A stretch of DNA of 64,000 nucleotides from Periplaneta americana (taxonomy: Eukaryota > Arthropoda > Insecta > Blattodea > Blattidae). Positions 10,176 through 22,647 of the stretch are shown one piece after another (the first letter of the stretch is position 1; each line of letters begins with the position of its first letter). Position numbers and translations under genes: made by a program. Below the pieces are notes generated by a model that was not told the origin of the DNA, did no database searches, and saw only the letters and a program-made list of their open reading frames with translations. The stretch spans positions 188,597,627-188,661,626 of the forward strand of contig NC_091120.1 in the NCBI RefSeq assembly GCF_040183065.1. Direction: 5' to 3'.

Positions 10176-10925
10176 TAGGGTGCGTCACAAAGAACGGATG
10201 GATTTCACAGGGCAAGAAAATTGTAAGGATTCATCAAATCGAAAATTTATTGTTATCAACAAATTCACCAATATATGCAGTTTACTTATGGTATACAACA
10301 TCATCCATATAATGTCCTTGGCTTTCGATACAGGCATCGAGGCGTTTTCTGATGTTCGCCATCACTTTCACAGTCATAGTTGGTGGGATTGCCTCGATTT
10401 CTTCACGAATCGCCGTCTTCAGTTCATCCAGTGTATGTGGTTACTTACGCCTTCAAATGGTCCCAAAGAAAGAACTCGCAGGGCGCGAGATCTTACCGTA
10501 ACCTCGGACAATCTCAGTGCAATAGCATGTTTGCGGGCTGATCGTTGAGGTGGCCGGACAACCTACTGTCTGTCTCCACATTTGCAGGTGTACACGCGCT
10601 CCGTGTTCGTCCAGGTGATTTCTTCTTCAATGTTGAACCTGTGGTACGAAATGAAGCCACCCACAGAAAAATTGTATTCCGAGTTGGAATTCTATCCTAG
10701 CGTGACGTCCGATGTCGAAATGAGTCCTGAGTAGCGATCACAGACTCTTCATTTTTCAAAAATGTCTCTGCGATGAAAGCACGTTGTACACCAGACCAAC
10801 ACCATGTTCTCAACTGAAACTGCATTCTCTCGCTGACCCAACAGTCGTGGTCCCCCTCACTATATCCCTCCCCTCGCTGCGTATCGATAGTTTGAAATCC
10901 ATCCGTTCTTTCTGACGCACCTGTA
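10176..10925 (-). mobile_element. Tc1/mariner-type element (SETMAR-like transposase), deleted
   Basis: TIRs start GGGTGCGTCACAAAGAACGG on the left and are closely inverted at 10895-10921, with TA at both ends. On the minus strand the N-terminal part appears (FRTTGSTLKKKSPGRTRSVY and RSARKHAIAL, about 10700-10530). The C-terminal end follows directly (TLDELKTAIREEIEAIPPTM and RLDASIESQGHYMDDVVYHK, about 10440-10280). The catalytic middle is gone. At about 750 bp it is a non-autonomous deletion form. Confidence 0.75.
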
Positions 10926-11229
10926 CAACCCTTGTGTTCACCAGTGACTTGTACCTGCGTGCCTTACGTGCTCTGATGAGCACATGCGGGCTATGAGCAC
11001 GTATGCGCTGTCGTTGACGTCACTGGTTTAGACTAATGCATGGTGGTTCCGCAAAGTGTTAAGTCAGTTATGAAGTGGGAAAGACGTCTGAAAGAACATG
11101 CTGTGTCGCTACCAAAAATAACTAAAAATACCAGAAACATCTGACCAAAATGTTGAGTGCTTTAGACCCACTTAAATCAATTGGAACGGCCTCCATAAAA
11201 CTGCAGCTTCCTCATCCCATCGTTCGTAA

Positions 11230-11447
11230 TATGGTTCGCGAACGTTTGTGTATGCGTGCGTATAAACTCAAATTTATTGTTACATCACATTAAACCAAAC
11301 GATCGTGTGCTTAGAAGATTGTATGGTGATGAAATGTTTCTGAAAATGGATGAAGATGGAAATTTCCACAATTCTGTATGCTCTACCGACGAAGCAACAT
11401 TCCATCTGAATGGTTATTGTGAACAGATACAACTAGTGTTGCCAACT
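11230..11447 (+). pseudogene. Tc1/mariner-type transposase fragment
   Basis: A short open stretch reads IKPNDRVLRRLYGDEMFLKM and then STDEATFHLNGYCEQ. This matches my memory of the first-catalytic-aspartate block of SETMAR-like insect transposases (FSDEATFHLSG type). Upstream text (RERLCMRAYKL) continues the resemblance in a neighbouring frame. No terminal repeats are found. Confidence 0.6.
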
Positions 11448-11562
11448 TTTTTTTAAGAAAATACGGGAGACTAAGGAATCGACAAAATTTCACATATGAA
11501 GTAGACAAATAAATTAAGAGTATTTTGAGACAGATTTTGTCTCGCGTAATAGTTGAAGTCGA

Positions 11563-12418
11563 CTGAATTTGTACAGAAGTATCGAGTGTGGGTACTTTTT
11601 AAAAAGCTCTTAATGAACACTATTCAAAAATAAGAAAAATATATTGGGTGTTCCATTTAAAATAAGAGAGTTGGAGTTACTTCCGGTTAAACCGGAAGTA
11701 GAAAAAACTCGGTAATACCATTATTGAGTTCTTAGTATATGGTTATTCTCACATACCAAGTTTCACATCACTGAACTGTATGCTTCAAAAGTTATTTAGG
11801 TGGTGCGTTTATTATTTTAATATTCGATACACTTTTCTGTTACCTTGACTTAGTAATGCTGAATTTGTACAGAAGTATCAAGTGTGGGTACTTTTTAAAA
11901 AGCTGTTAATGAACACTATTCAAAAATAAGAAAAATATATTGGGTGTTCCATTTAAAATAAGAGAGTTGGAGTTACTTCCGGTTAAACCGGAAGTAGAAA
12001 AAGCTCGGTAATACCATTATTGAGTTCTTAGTATATGGTTATTCTCACATACCAAGTTTCACATCACTGAACCGTATGCTTCAAAAGTTATTTAGGTGGT
12101 GCTTTTATTATTTTAATATTCGATACACTTTTCTGTTTTCTTGACTTAGTAACACTGAATTTGTACAGAAGTATCAAGTGTGGGTAATTTTTTAAAAGCT
12201 CTTAATGAGTACTATTCAAAAATAAAATAATATATTGGGTGTTCCATTTAAAATAAGACAGTTGGAGTTACTTCCGGTTAAACCGGAAGTAGAAAAAACT
12301 CTGTAATGCCATTATTGAGTTCTTAGTATAAAGTTATCCTCACATACCAAGTTTCATGTCACTGAACCACATGCTTCAAAAGTTATTTAGGTGGTGCGGG
12401 ATTTTTAACTAACCCTGT
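11563..12418. repeat. 296-bp tandem repeat, about 2.9 copies
   Basis: Copies begin at 11563, 11859 and 12155 with ctgaatttgtacagaagtat, exactly 296 bp apart. The third diverges after ttaggtggtgcg near 12398. Each unit contains the inverted motif acttccggtt-a-aaccggaagt, 10-bp arms around one base. Copies are very similar, so the amplification is recent or homogenised. Confidence 0.9.
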
Positions 12419-14559
12419 GTAATACTGTTTCGATGTGTGTCGTGCAATTAATGGAGTGCACACAGAAATTTACCAAGTACAGAAACATTATTTTCTTGTG
12501 TTACTACAAGTCAAATTTCTCACTGCAATAAATATTTTGATAGTTTTTTTTTTCTTTTATTGAACACAATTCTCGGACACAATATACAGTATAAAATACA
12601 TTTCGTAGGATTTGCTGCGACCGGATTATAGTGGGATAATTGCAGTAGCTTGCATGCAAGGTGACTTCTGCAGTGTTCGAACAAGGAGTCGCCGAAGCAC
12701 AAAGCCCAGTCCAGTCAGACACTGCAACGTAGAAGCACTTGATCGCAGTAATTGCAACTACGAGTATTAAGTACATTTCATTAAGTAATAGCACCCTTCA
12801 TAAACATCTTGAGCAATACTTCTTGCTGGCAATAAAAGCGACTCTTAACAGACCACAAAACGACTTCTTTACATCGCCTTAACTGTTACGATGACAGTGG
12901 AGTTCAAGGAAAATCTACAGCCTACCGAGAAACATCTTTAACGAGTGTACCAGCTGTGGGTTGGTTAGTCATAGTGTGTCTTGTTATACTCGGAAGCACC
13001 GAATTCTGTTCCTGGCAGAAGTCGTTGCTCTTTAGCTACTGTGAAAGAAAGTGTAAGAGACGAATACATTTCGTGCTTTTTAAACACTGAACAATCGATA
13101 ACTGACAACCACGAATATACTCGGGATTTTATGTTTTCGTAAAAATAAAAATCCCGAATATATTCGGTATTTTATGTTAAGAGGTTAAAAGCTGGTGCCA
13201 AAAATGTAAAAAATAACACATTTTGTGCTAGATCGTGCGTATTTGCTTGGTTTCCGCACAAAACCAATCCGCGGAAAGTCTAAAATTCCACATTCAGTAT
13301 TCCCAACCTAACACACATAACAATTTCCCTTTTCTTACCGCTTAAGTGACATATTGATTTTACTGCTTTAGGCTTTTAACATATTACTTTTAGAGACGTT
13401 CAATATAGCAATAATTATAAATTGGAATCTTACCACTGCAATTTCACCTAAATTGCACTGTTAATTATTGTTTTTAAATATTTGCAAAAATTAAGTAAAC
13501 TCTACAACTCCACTAAAGTTACTGCATTCGTGATGCAAGTAACATTAAGGAAGCCGTGAAAAAATCAACAAGATCCCATAAAAAAAAAGACAGACGTATA
13601 TCACGGCCTGCTGGAGTATAGTAAACACAGAAAACATTTTAAAGCAACAATGTTGAAGATAGATATTTTTGTTTTGCAAATTTGCCGTCATTGAACAGAA
13701 ACCAAGATGGAGATTTCATTGCATCTAATTAGAAATTCCTCTTTCAGGTATGCAATAAACGATCTTCGCACAAAATAATGTACGATACACGAGCGGTATG
13801 TTTTCTTTCAATTCTCGGAAATTAAAAAAGCTCAACTACGTTTCGCTTTTTCAAACTTTTCCTCGAACATGAAAACTTCAACATACCGCTCTTGTAACGC
13901 ATATTACTATTCCATATCCCGATCAACTATGCTATTCGCACAAAAGCAATTGAATCATTGCAATATTATAATTAGTCTTGTATAAAAAAAACCTGTGTGT
14001 GACCATAGCCTTAATTGCTGGTCAAATTAGCTTAGCGTCATTACATTGCATAACATCATTAAGCTACTGGAATTACAAGCTGTGTTGCCAGTAGTTACCA
14101 AGAATAATGACAGATGAGAAGAGAAATGCTTAACGCATGGGGTTATCTGTAAAGCATTTATCAAACACAGGATGCTTTCTGCTGAGTATTGTTGCCGATA
14201 ATAAGACTTGGTGTTGCCATGACGAACCGGAGGTGAAGAAAACCAGTCTTCAATGGAAACTTCTATCAGCGGCCAAAACATTACGTTATTTCTTACAGTG
14301 AAGGCCTGTTACTTCTTGACTTCAAAGAGCCCAATGTTGACGCATAGAATTATAGTGCCCTTCTTGATTATTGAGCATTAAAAATTAAACTCCTGAACAG
14401 TTATTATTTTTCATGATAATGCCAAAGTAATGAAATTCATTGTCGTATACAGAAATAGAAGAACAGAAGAGAACATATAATACAGAATAATACATCAGAC
14501 TACAGAATATAATTACAACAGTAGAAATAGAAATAAAATAATACATCAATATAAAAAAG
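12419..14559. other. Unassigned sequence
   Basis: About 2.1 kb without a supportable gene. Short frames (for example 12794-12504 minus and 14281-14027 minus) have no recognised motif. ctcgggattttatgttttcg at 13121 is partly repeated by tattcggtattttatgttaa at 13160. Confidence 0.4.
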
Positions 14560-15520
14560 AAGATCCAGTAATATTAACAAAATTTGAGGACCGAATGAGC
14601 AGCGCTCGTGTTCGGTCGCAGTTCAGATATATTATTAATAGACTGTAAGAGGAATACTGTATATAAATAAAATAAAATAGGAACTAAAAGTACAATTACA
14701 TCTACAGTGAAATTGCATAATATAATATTAACATAGAGAAGAATAATAATAGAACAATTTATGAAAAAATATATTCCGAAATTATAGAATACAAATATAT
14801 TATACACATAGGTTATAAATTTATTCACCAAATTGAAGACATTAACACGTTTCTAATTTTCTTGTTAGGCCTATATGTTAGTGGATTACAGGTTAGAAGT
14901 TCTGGGTGTATTTTAGCTACAGAATTATACAACAGACGACCAAAATTAATGCTATGCTTTAGACCAACAGATGTGAAACATTTAGGTTCTTAATGTTGAA
15001 TTATTATTTCGTCTTTTGCCATGATTATGTGCCTGTAATATAAACTTATTACGATTTTTGTGATAAAATTTTAACAGTAATTATAATTATTATTTATAAA
15101 TTTTAATTATTGGTTTTTGTAGTAAATTTAATGGACTAAGATTAATGTTGTACTTGCACCATAAACAATAATGTCATATTGAATAATAGGCTGAAAAATG
15201 GCGAAATAAATATTTCGTAGAACTCTAACGGATAAGTAGCAACGAAGATTAACGAATTTATAAATTGTTTTACGAAGCCTCTTACAAAGATAAGTAATGT
15301 GATGAGGCCATTTTAAATTTTGATCATATGTGACTTCTTTTAATGGTGGACATTTACAACTTTTAGTATCTAATCAATTTTCACTGTGTATTATTAGTCT
15401 ATATTCATCGCTTATTTTGTAAAATTTGAACACTGGCAGTTGTTAACGAAAAAGGAACTAAGTTTGATTTAGGTAGGTTTAAAGAAATGAACTTGAAATC
15501 AAGCCTTTTTTAACAATATT
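14560..15520 (-). mobile_element. Old LINE remnant (Jockey-type RT thumb region)
   Basis: The minus strand near 15330-15140 translates to YLCKRLRKTIYKFVNLRCYL, SVRVLRNIYFAIFQPIIQYD and IIVYGA. This is the LINE block after the RT core where the primer-grip/thumb 'YFALFQPIIQYGI' type motif lies. Further 3', LKHSINFGRLLYNSVAKIHP is readable. Many stops and frameshifts. The 3' end lies near 14574-14620. Confidence 0.6.
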
Positions 15521-16559
15521 AGCACCTATATTGGCATTTCTATATGCTTCTTTCCAAGAAAAAACCACTGAAAATAACAACCGTATCTGCACATGAATAT
15601 AATGTACTCGTTCCTGTACTCATGTTGCGAATATAATCCCGGGGAAACTACAAAACATAAGATGACAGGCATTGGAACAAACGTCTTACAGTCCAGATCT
15701 ACTGCTTTGTACTACTTTATCTTTATTCCACTTGAAAGTGCTCTTGAAGGTCTATATTCTGTTCAGGACGCTTAAGCGATAAAAGCTATAAACCATCTCC
15801 AACAATATCCGCTGACACATCACTTAAAATTAAATGATAAATTTGTCGGAAAACTAAACCGAATGTAGACGAATATATCGGACACAGTTTTGGACAATAA
15901 ATGATTGACTATCCTGTATATAATCCTAATGATATCATAATTCAGATTTAGCGTTTATTCGCTTAGATGAACTTCTTGTCTCTGTTCCCTCAACTGAAGT
16001 GCATTCTGATCGTAGCGACCTGCTCCATCCTAAATAAACGATGAACAGAGCGTTGCCAATTCGTTCGTGCAGGACAAGGACTAGACACACGAACGTCCTT
16101 GATCCTGACCTTTCACGTCCCTGGCTGCACCTCCGTTGCGGAGACTGCAATGCTGTGCATTTCACAACCGGTTGCTAAGGAAGTGGAACAGAAACCAGTC
16201 TTCGACGTGAAATATTCAAGGTTTCTTCATTTAAACACACTCTCAACTGTAAAGGATATAGGCTAATATTGTCGACGATTTAATGTATGATGACCAACTT
16301 AACGAATACAAAGGATTTGGAAGGAGGTGATTGTAGCAGACATTGAAATGCTATGTCAACGTTTGTCTGTTTTAAGTAGGAAATGAGAAAAGTTTAGAAG
16401 TTTCTCAGAACCCTTCAACAGGAACATGGACACTGTCCAAAAAGACACGGAGGTCTGATTTTATTGTTAATACGCAAGTTCAAGTTTTCAAGTTCGTAAA
16501 ATAAAGGTAAAAACCTTCTCAGGTACCTGTTTCAAACATCGTACACTGGGATCACTCAT
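15521..16559. other. Unassigned sequence
   Basis: A minus-strand frame (16165-15935) is open for 76 codons and Arg/Ser-rich, but I cannot tie it to a family. Nothing else seen. Confidence 0.4.
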
Positions 16560-17655
16560 CAATCCGTTCGTCCATCTACACCAGTCAGTTAAATCCACCC
16601 ACCTACCCAAAGCCACTCACATTAGTTCATCCATTTACTCATCCACCCAGCTACCCATCCACATTCGTTCATCTATCCATCCACATTTGTTCATCTATCC
16701 ATCCACATTTGTTCATCTATCCATCCACATTTGTTCATCCATCCATTCAACTATCCATCCACATTTGTTCATCCATCCATCAATCTATCCATCCACATTT
16801 GTTCATCCATCAATCTATCCATCCACATTTGTTCATCCATCAATCTATCCATCCACATTTGTTCATCCATCCATTCATCTATCCATCTACATTTGTTCAT
16901 TCATCCATTCAACTATCCATCCACATTTGTTCATCTATCCATCCACATTTGTTCATCCATCCATTCAACTATCCATCCACATTTGTTCATCCATCCATTC
17001 AACTATCCATCCACATTTGTTCATCCATCCATTCATCTATCCATCCACATTTGTTCATCCATCCATTCATCTATCCATCCACATTTGTTCATCCATCCAT
17101 TCATCTATCCATCCACATTTGTTCATCCATCCATTCATCTATCCATCCACATTTGTTCATCTATCCATTCATCTATCCATCCACATTTGTTCATCCATCC
17201 ATTCATCTATCCATCCACATTTGTTCATCCATCCATTCAACTATCCATCCACATTTGTTCATCCATCCATTCATCTATCCATCCACATTTGTTCATCCAT
17301 CCATTCAACTATCCATCCACATTTGTTCATCCATCCATTCAACTATACATCCACATTTGCTCATCCATCCATCCATCTATCCATCCACATTTGCTCATCC
17401 ATCCATCCATCCATCTATCCATCCACATTTGCTCATCCATCCATCCATCTATCCATCCACATTTGTTCATCCATCCATCCATCTATCCATCCACATTTGT
17501 TCATCCATCCATCTATCCATCCACATTTGTTCATCCATCCATCAATCTATCCATCCACATTTGTTCACCCATCCATCCATTCTTCTATCCATCCATATTA
17601 GTCCATCCGTCCACCCACTTTCATTCATTCATTCATCCATCAATCTATCAACATT
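16560..17655. repeat. Minisatellite, 22/34-bp units (ATCCATCCACATTTGTTC)
   Basis: Degenerate CATC/CCAT DNA becomes a regular array at about 16680-17560 with units of 22 or 34 bp built on atctatccatccacatttgt. Unit lengths are not multiples of three and no unit contains a plus-strand stop, so all three plus frames stay open for more than 300 codons with nearly the same repetitive protein. Starts 22 bp apart (16687, 16709, 16731) show these are repeat artefacts, not genes. Confidence 0.92.
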
Positions 17656-17661
17656 CATTCA

Positions 17662-17908
17662 GTCCACACCTGTGGAGTAACGGTTAGCGCGTCTGGCCGT
17701 GAAACCAGGTGGCCCGGGTTCGAATCCCGGTCGGAGCTAATTACCTGGTTGAGTTTTTTCCGGGGTTTTCCCTCAACCTAATATGAGCAAATGCTGGATA
17801 ACTATCGGTGCTGGACCCCGGACTCATTTCACCGGCATTATTACCATCTCATTCAGACGCTAAATAACATAAGATGTTGATACAGCGTCGTAAAATAACG
17901 TACTAAAA
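17662..17908 (+). mobile_element. tRNA-derived SINE (family S1), full length
   Basis: Begins with the tRNA-like head (B box ggttcgaatcccggt), then acctggttgagttttttccg, and ends with gatacagcgtcgtaaaataa and an A run. It lies inside CATT/CATC repeats; attcattc on both sides is compatible with a target duplication but cannot be separated from the microsatellite. Confidence 0.85.
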
Positions 17909-18325
17909 AAATTCATTCATTCATTCATCCATCCATCCATCCAATTAACCACTAATCCACTTATTTATTCGTTGGTGTAGTCGATGATTCGTTTCCTCGT
18001 TTAATTTGTACAATGTATTCCATTTATCTGTCCATGAATTATTCTAATTCGTTAGTTCATCCATTCTTACTTGTTTTGTAGAAACTAATTGTTACGATAT
18101 TTAATAGTAACACTATCAAACGTATCAATAGTGGAATTTTTTTGATGCGAATTCTAAGGGGAATTTGAAAGTCTAAATAATTCAAAATTCTAATTAACAG
18201 ACGATAATTTTTTTAGAAAATTCAAGCAAATGGAAAGGTAGCCTGACTATTGCAAGTTCCTGTTCAGAGTTTTATGTGAACATGGTAGAAACCTACTGAT
18301 TTCATTGAAGGATATCCAAGAAAAG

Positions 18326-18382
<57 letters not shown>

Positions 18383-19335
18383 AAATATGCTTATTACCTA
18401 GCCAGTATTGCCTATCGTAAGATTGATACAATATTGCTACATAGTCTGAGTAAGTAAGGAAAAAATGTAAGATAATTAACGATAATGAAAATTAACTAGA
18501 AACAGTACTTTGACCCTGCTGTAATATTAACAGCAACACCCTCCTGTGGAAGTGATAAGTTTGCTTGAGTTCAGAATGATATCAGTCTTCTAATATTACG
18601 GGGTCACATCTTTATCTCACATTAGTGGGGTTTCAGATAGCGGAATGGGCAAACTTCATATTTCTGGCAGATTTATGCAGTATGACGGAGTGTGGAGCAT
18701 TTCAGCAACATTTGAATGCGATAGAAAAAGCAATCGGGTCTGAATCACTAGACCTACCAGTGTAGTCAGTTGGCTTGAAAGATGGCACTAAGCCACTTTC
18801 TGAACTGATGACGCAAAGGAAAGAATGTCCTGTTCCAATACAATTATGATGAATGACGGAGGTCGTCTAATAATGAGAAATTCCATTATAGTTGGTGGAC
18901 TTATTTGGAGATGAGGGTGGAAAATGTGGAAAAGTTTTCAGTTGAATCATTTCTTCATGGATACGTTTCATTGTCGAGAGAATAGATAACGCAGGCCAGA
19001 AAAATACAATAGAAGAATGGATATTAAAACATGCCGAAAAAATTCACTGGCAGAATGAACGGACAGTTGACCATTGAATCTGAGGCTAGAGGGTCCAAAT
19101 CCGCCCTAGGACAGTGATTTTAAAGGGCGATAAAATCTTCAGCATGAATTTCTTCGGGAGGGAAGTGAAGTTGTGAGTTCCATATTACAGACTTACGACA
19201 CATTAAAGATCTCTTAGTTGGTAAAAGTTCGAGGAAAAATTTGTCTCATTTCTCTCTCACATTGAATTGCGATGTCGAATAACTTCTGGTTGAAAGCATT
19301 GTTAAATAAAATTTGCTGCTGCTGGTGGTGGAGCT
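17909..19335. other. Unassigned sequence with (ATT)n at 18329-18380
   Basis: CATT/CATC repeats continue to about 17940. An ATT microsatellite lies at 18329-18380. The rest (to 19335) has no recognisable gene or element. Confidence 0.45.
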
Positions 19336-19339
19336 GCTG

Positions 19340-19430
19340 CGGTTACTACTACTATTACTACTACTACTACTACTACTATTACTACTACTACTATTACTAC
19401 TACTACTACTATTACTACTACTACTACTAT

Positions 19431-19468
<38 letters not shown>

Positions 19469-19520
19469 TTACTACTACTACTACTACTACTACTACTATT
19501 ACTACTACTACTACTACTAC
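19340..19520. repeat. (ACT)n microsatellite
   Basis: About 180 bp of ACT/TAC triplets with occasional TACTAT steps. Poly-Tyr, poly-Leu and poly-Ser frames across it are repeat artefacts. Confidence 0.95.
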
Positions 19521-19717
19521 GCATTTCGAACTAGCGGCGCAATGGACTGCATTTGCGACGTGTGCTTACCTCAATTCTGGACCATTCTCCTCAACTAAAG
19601 TCAACTTGGACAGCCGGAATTACCAGTGCTTCAGTTCACAGTTTTCAGTTCAGTGACTCGTGCGTGGTTTGTACTTTTGTACGTGACCTTGATCTGTCAG
19701 TTCAAAATGCACAGATA

Positions 19718-20156
19718 CAGACGTGGACAAATTATTAGACTAAATTAATTATAAATGCAACAAAGCTGTATTTATTGACAGAAATAATGAACAAAAATGT
19801 ATTTTGCACAGAAATAATGAACAGAAAATTGAGTCTGGAGGTTACTAATATTTTGTGAACATTCCCTTATTCTTTATTAACACGTTTTGTCAGGGGTGCT
19901 GGAAACCAAAGTTTGTTCATGTCCGGTCTTCTTGCAGGCCATGGGAGAACAGACTGTTGAATATCTTCTGCAGTATATAATTAAAACACCAGTAATACCA
20001 ACACAGCGAGACAAAATATACTTAGCCATTGGAAAAATATACCAGACAATCATATTTATAACAATAGAGACTCTGTGAATTATACTGATAGTTGATATGA
20101 CGAATTATATTATGTTTCCAAGAAAACGTTTTAGTCTAAAAATTTGTCCACGTCTG
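19718..20156. mobile_element. Tc1-type deletion element, 439 bp
   Basis: TIRs CAGACGTGGACAAATTATTA on the left and the near-inverse ending cacgtctg at 20156, with TA on both sides (19716-19717, 20157-20158). The same family lies at 22015-22584 in opposite orientation. The left half contains caggggtgctggaaaccaaa, matching the inverse of ggtttccagcatccctgaca in the other copy. Confidence 0.8.
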
Positions 20157-20272
<116 letters not shown>

Positions 20273-20645
20273 TGCAGATAGGCCCTGTATAACTTTTTCA
20301 GAATTCTTCCTAAACTTGCTACCTACACTATAATCATCAGTGATTTTAATAACTACATAGTCTACATATTAAAAGTTTGCTATTGAACTCTAGTGTGATG
20401 TGACAACCTTGGTGACAACAGTATCAGTTTTAATGTCACGATTTCCATAAATAGATTTATTCTGTGGATATTTCTGGTAGTAGTTGTGACAATAATCTGA
20501 TCATCTCTGTGGAGTAGTTTGATTGACAAGTTTGTTTTTTTTCATGTGAAAGATACTGTGACTGTTCGGACGCTACATAATGATCTTAATTACAAAACTT
20601 CACAGTTTTAATCTGAGCCTAATTGATTGCTTTTATCTTCCATAG

Positions 20646-20696
20646 GTACCGGCTTGGCCAAACATGTGGTGCAACATTTTCCTAGAGAAAACAACG
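20646..20696 (+). CDS. Candidate 51-nt exon of the membrane-protein gene
   Basis: The segment follows a good acceptor (tgcttttatcttccatag) and is followed by a donor (acg|gtaaat). Read so that its last base joins the exon at 22997, it gives TGLAKHVVQHFPREN followed by NG, then NISAS across the splice: the final G plus GC makes a Gly codon. The phase fits without a stop. The exon is short and at least one other frame is also open, so the evidence is limited to splice signals and phase. It would require an earlier exon supplying one base of a codon plus the start and signal peptide; none is identified. Confidence 0.45.
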
Positions 20697-20746
20697 GTAA
20701 ATATTACAATATAACTCTTATAACCATCATTATATAAACATGTGTG

Positions 20747-20819
20747 TGTATGTATGTATGTATGTATGTATGTATGTATGTATGTATGTATGTATGTATG
20801 TATGTATGTATGTATGTAT
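20747..20819. repeat. (TATG)n microsatellite
   Basis: About 18 TATG units directly before the hAT-like element. Its last bases gtatgtat act as a target. Confidence 0.95.
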
Positions 20820-21644
20820 CAGGGGCGAATGCTAGTCACGAAAGTTAGGCTTGCTCTTTTATTCATAGAGGAAGATCGGAGGATATAATAATTCATAATT
20901 AATAAAAATAATCAGACCCACATAAATAATTTATTTTATAATTATGAAATCATTATGAGTAATGGATCATATTCGCTTATCAGATGTAGAAGTTCGATAT
21001 GTTATAACAAACATGGCCAACAAAATAGTTTATTTAGTTTTTTTTCGACCCTGCCAATCAATGCATATTGTTGTATTGAGCTGAACTGAACAGTACACAT
21101 ATTCGCTATAATGTCTGTCTTCTCTTGAATAGTCCTTCGGGAAAATGGATTTAATAATAAGGTTTCAATAACACACAATTCCGAACTCATTGCAATACTT
21201 CAAATTAATGTTTAAGAATTAATAATACATGCAGCAGCTAACAAATGCATTCCGCTCATACAATTACATTGCACTCGCAAATCACAGCACATTCCCGCTG
21301 TCAATACTGCTCTGTGTAACGTTAAATAGTCGTTGATGTAGCTCTCGGACCGGAGCTTCAAACAACACATAACAGAAGCATGTGCGCCTAGGACGGACTA
21401 AGAAGGAAGGCACTTGCGCGCGCATCATATTCTCGCTGTTTCTACGTCTTTTTCTGTAGCTCCGAGAAACGAGCAAGCGTTGCGATATTTGCGGTGTGCA
21501 ACCTGCGGATGGTATTACGCCTATACAATATTCCAAAAATCAAAATACATTTTAATGTACGTAATCCCATTTTGAGAAATACACATTCTACGAAAATATT
21601 GGGCTTGCGCAGCAAGCATAGCATGCCCTGAGAAATCGCCCCTG
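20820..21644. mobile_element. hAT-like non-autonomous element, 825 bp
   Basis: The ends are CAGGGGCGA and TCGCCCCTG, the classic hAT CAG...CTG form. The flanking 8-mers gtatgtat (20812-20819) and gtatatag (21645-21652) are near-identical, as expected for an 8-bp hAT duplication in a TATG array. No transposase frame is recognisable inside. Confidence 0.7.
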
Positions 21645-22012
21645 GTATATAGCCTATGTATGTAATTGTCTCAGGTTATTAAAAAAAAAAACAAATTGAA
21701 AAGCTTGTCACAGAATCAGTGTTATCATGCAAACTTTGTAGCGGTGCAAAGTAATCCTGAAATCAAACCAAAACAGAATTTCAGATTAATTTTATAATAT
21801 ATAAGACATAGGGTTATGTAAGTCACGAGGTTATTATTGTATTTTAAAGAAGAGAGGATAAGCATTAACATTTATAGCAATTGTAATGCCAAGATAAAAT
21901 TATGTACTACTTACAATATAAAGTTTAAAACCGTTCATAAACCATCTACTGTAATCAGAATGCAATATTTAACCACGTGGACCCTTAAATATTCTTCAGG
22001 GACCGGACATAA
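21645..22012. other. Intron-like sequence, nothing recognised
   Basis: No motif identified; presumably intronic if the 20646 exon is real. Confidence 0.4.
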
Positions 22013-22014
22013 TA

Positions 22015-22584
22015 CAGACGTGGAGAAATTATTAGACCAAAATGTTTTCTTGGAAACATAATATAATTCGTCATATCAACTATCAGTATAATTCACAGTC
22101 TCTATTGTTGTAAATATGATTGTTTACATCTTCTGGTATATTTTTCCAATGGTTAAATATATTTTTTCTGACTATGTTGGTACTACTGGTGTTTTAATTA
22201 TATACTGCAGAAGATATTCTCCCATGGCCTGCAAGAAAACCAGACATGAACGAAATTGAAAATCTGTGATCTATACTGAAGAAGAAAGTGAACAAAAAGA
22301 GGCTTACAACAAAACATGGACTCATTTAAGCACTGTCTGATGTCTGGCTAAATGATGCTGATATTCAAAGAAAGTGTTAAACTTTGGTTTCCAGCATCCC
22401 TGACAAAATAAACGTGTTAATAGGCTAAAGAATAAGGGAATGTTCACAAAATATTAGTAACCTCAAGACTCAATTTTCTGTTCATTATATCTGTGCAAAA
22501 TAAATTTTTATTCATTATTTCTACCGATAAATACAGCTTCGTTGCACATATAAATAATTTAGTCTAATAATTTGTCCAAGTCCG
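22015..22584 (+). mobile_element. Tc1-type deletion element with transposase 3' end, 570 bp
   Basis: TIR cagacgtggagaaattatta at 22015 and its near-inverse ending at 22584, with TA flanks. On the plus strand (about 22210-22420) the C-terminal Tc1 transposase reads DILPWPARKPDMNEIENL, containing the final acidic catalytic residue in the NxIENLW motif. It continues to ALSDVWLNDADIQRK with interrupting stops. The first two catalytic aspartates are absent. Confidence 0.8.
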
Positions 22585-22647
22585 TAGATAGAGAGCAAAG
22601 CATAGAGATCGTAGGTTATGGAGATGGCCTCAGTCCAAAGATATCAC

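Noticed and set aside
15935..16165. 76-codon Arg/Ser-rich minus ORF as a gene
   Set aside because: No recognisable domain; likely part of an unidentified repeat.
16687..17687. Three overlapping plus-strand ORFs of 304-323 codons
   Set aside because: They are frame-shifted readings of one minisatellite; near-identical repetitive proteins in all frames show no coding selection.
17662..17735. Functional tRNA gene at the S1 head
   Set aside because: The B box is good but stems are poor and the sequence continues into the SINE body with a recurrent tail; it is a SINE head.
19246..19598. Poly-Ser, poly-Tyr and poly-Leu ORFs
   Set aside because: Triplet microsatellite read in different frames.
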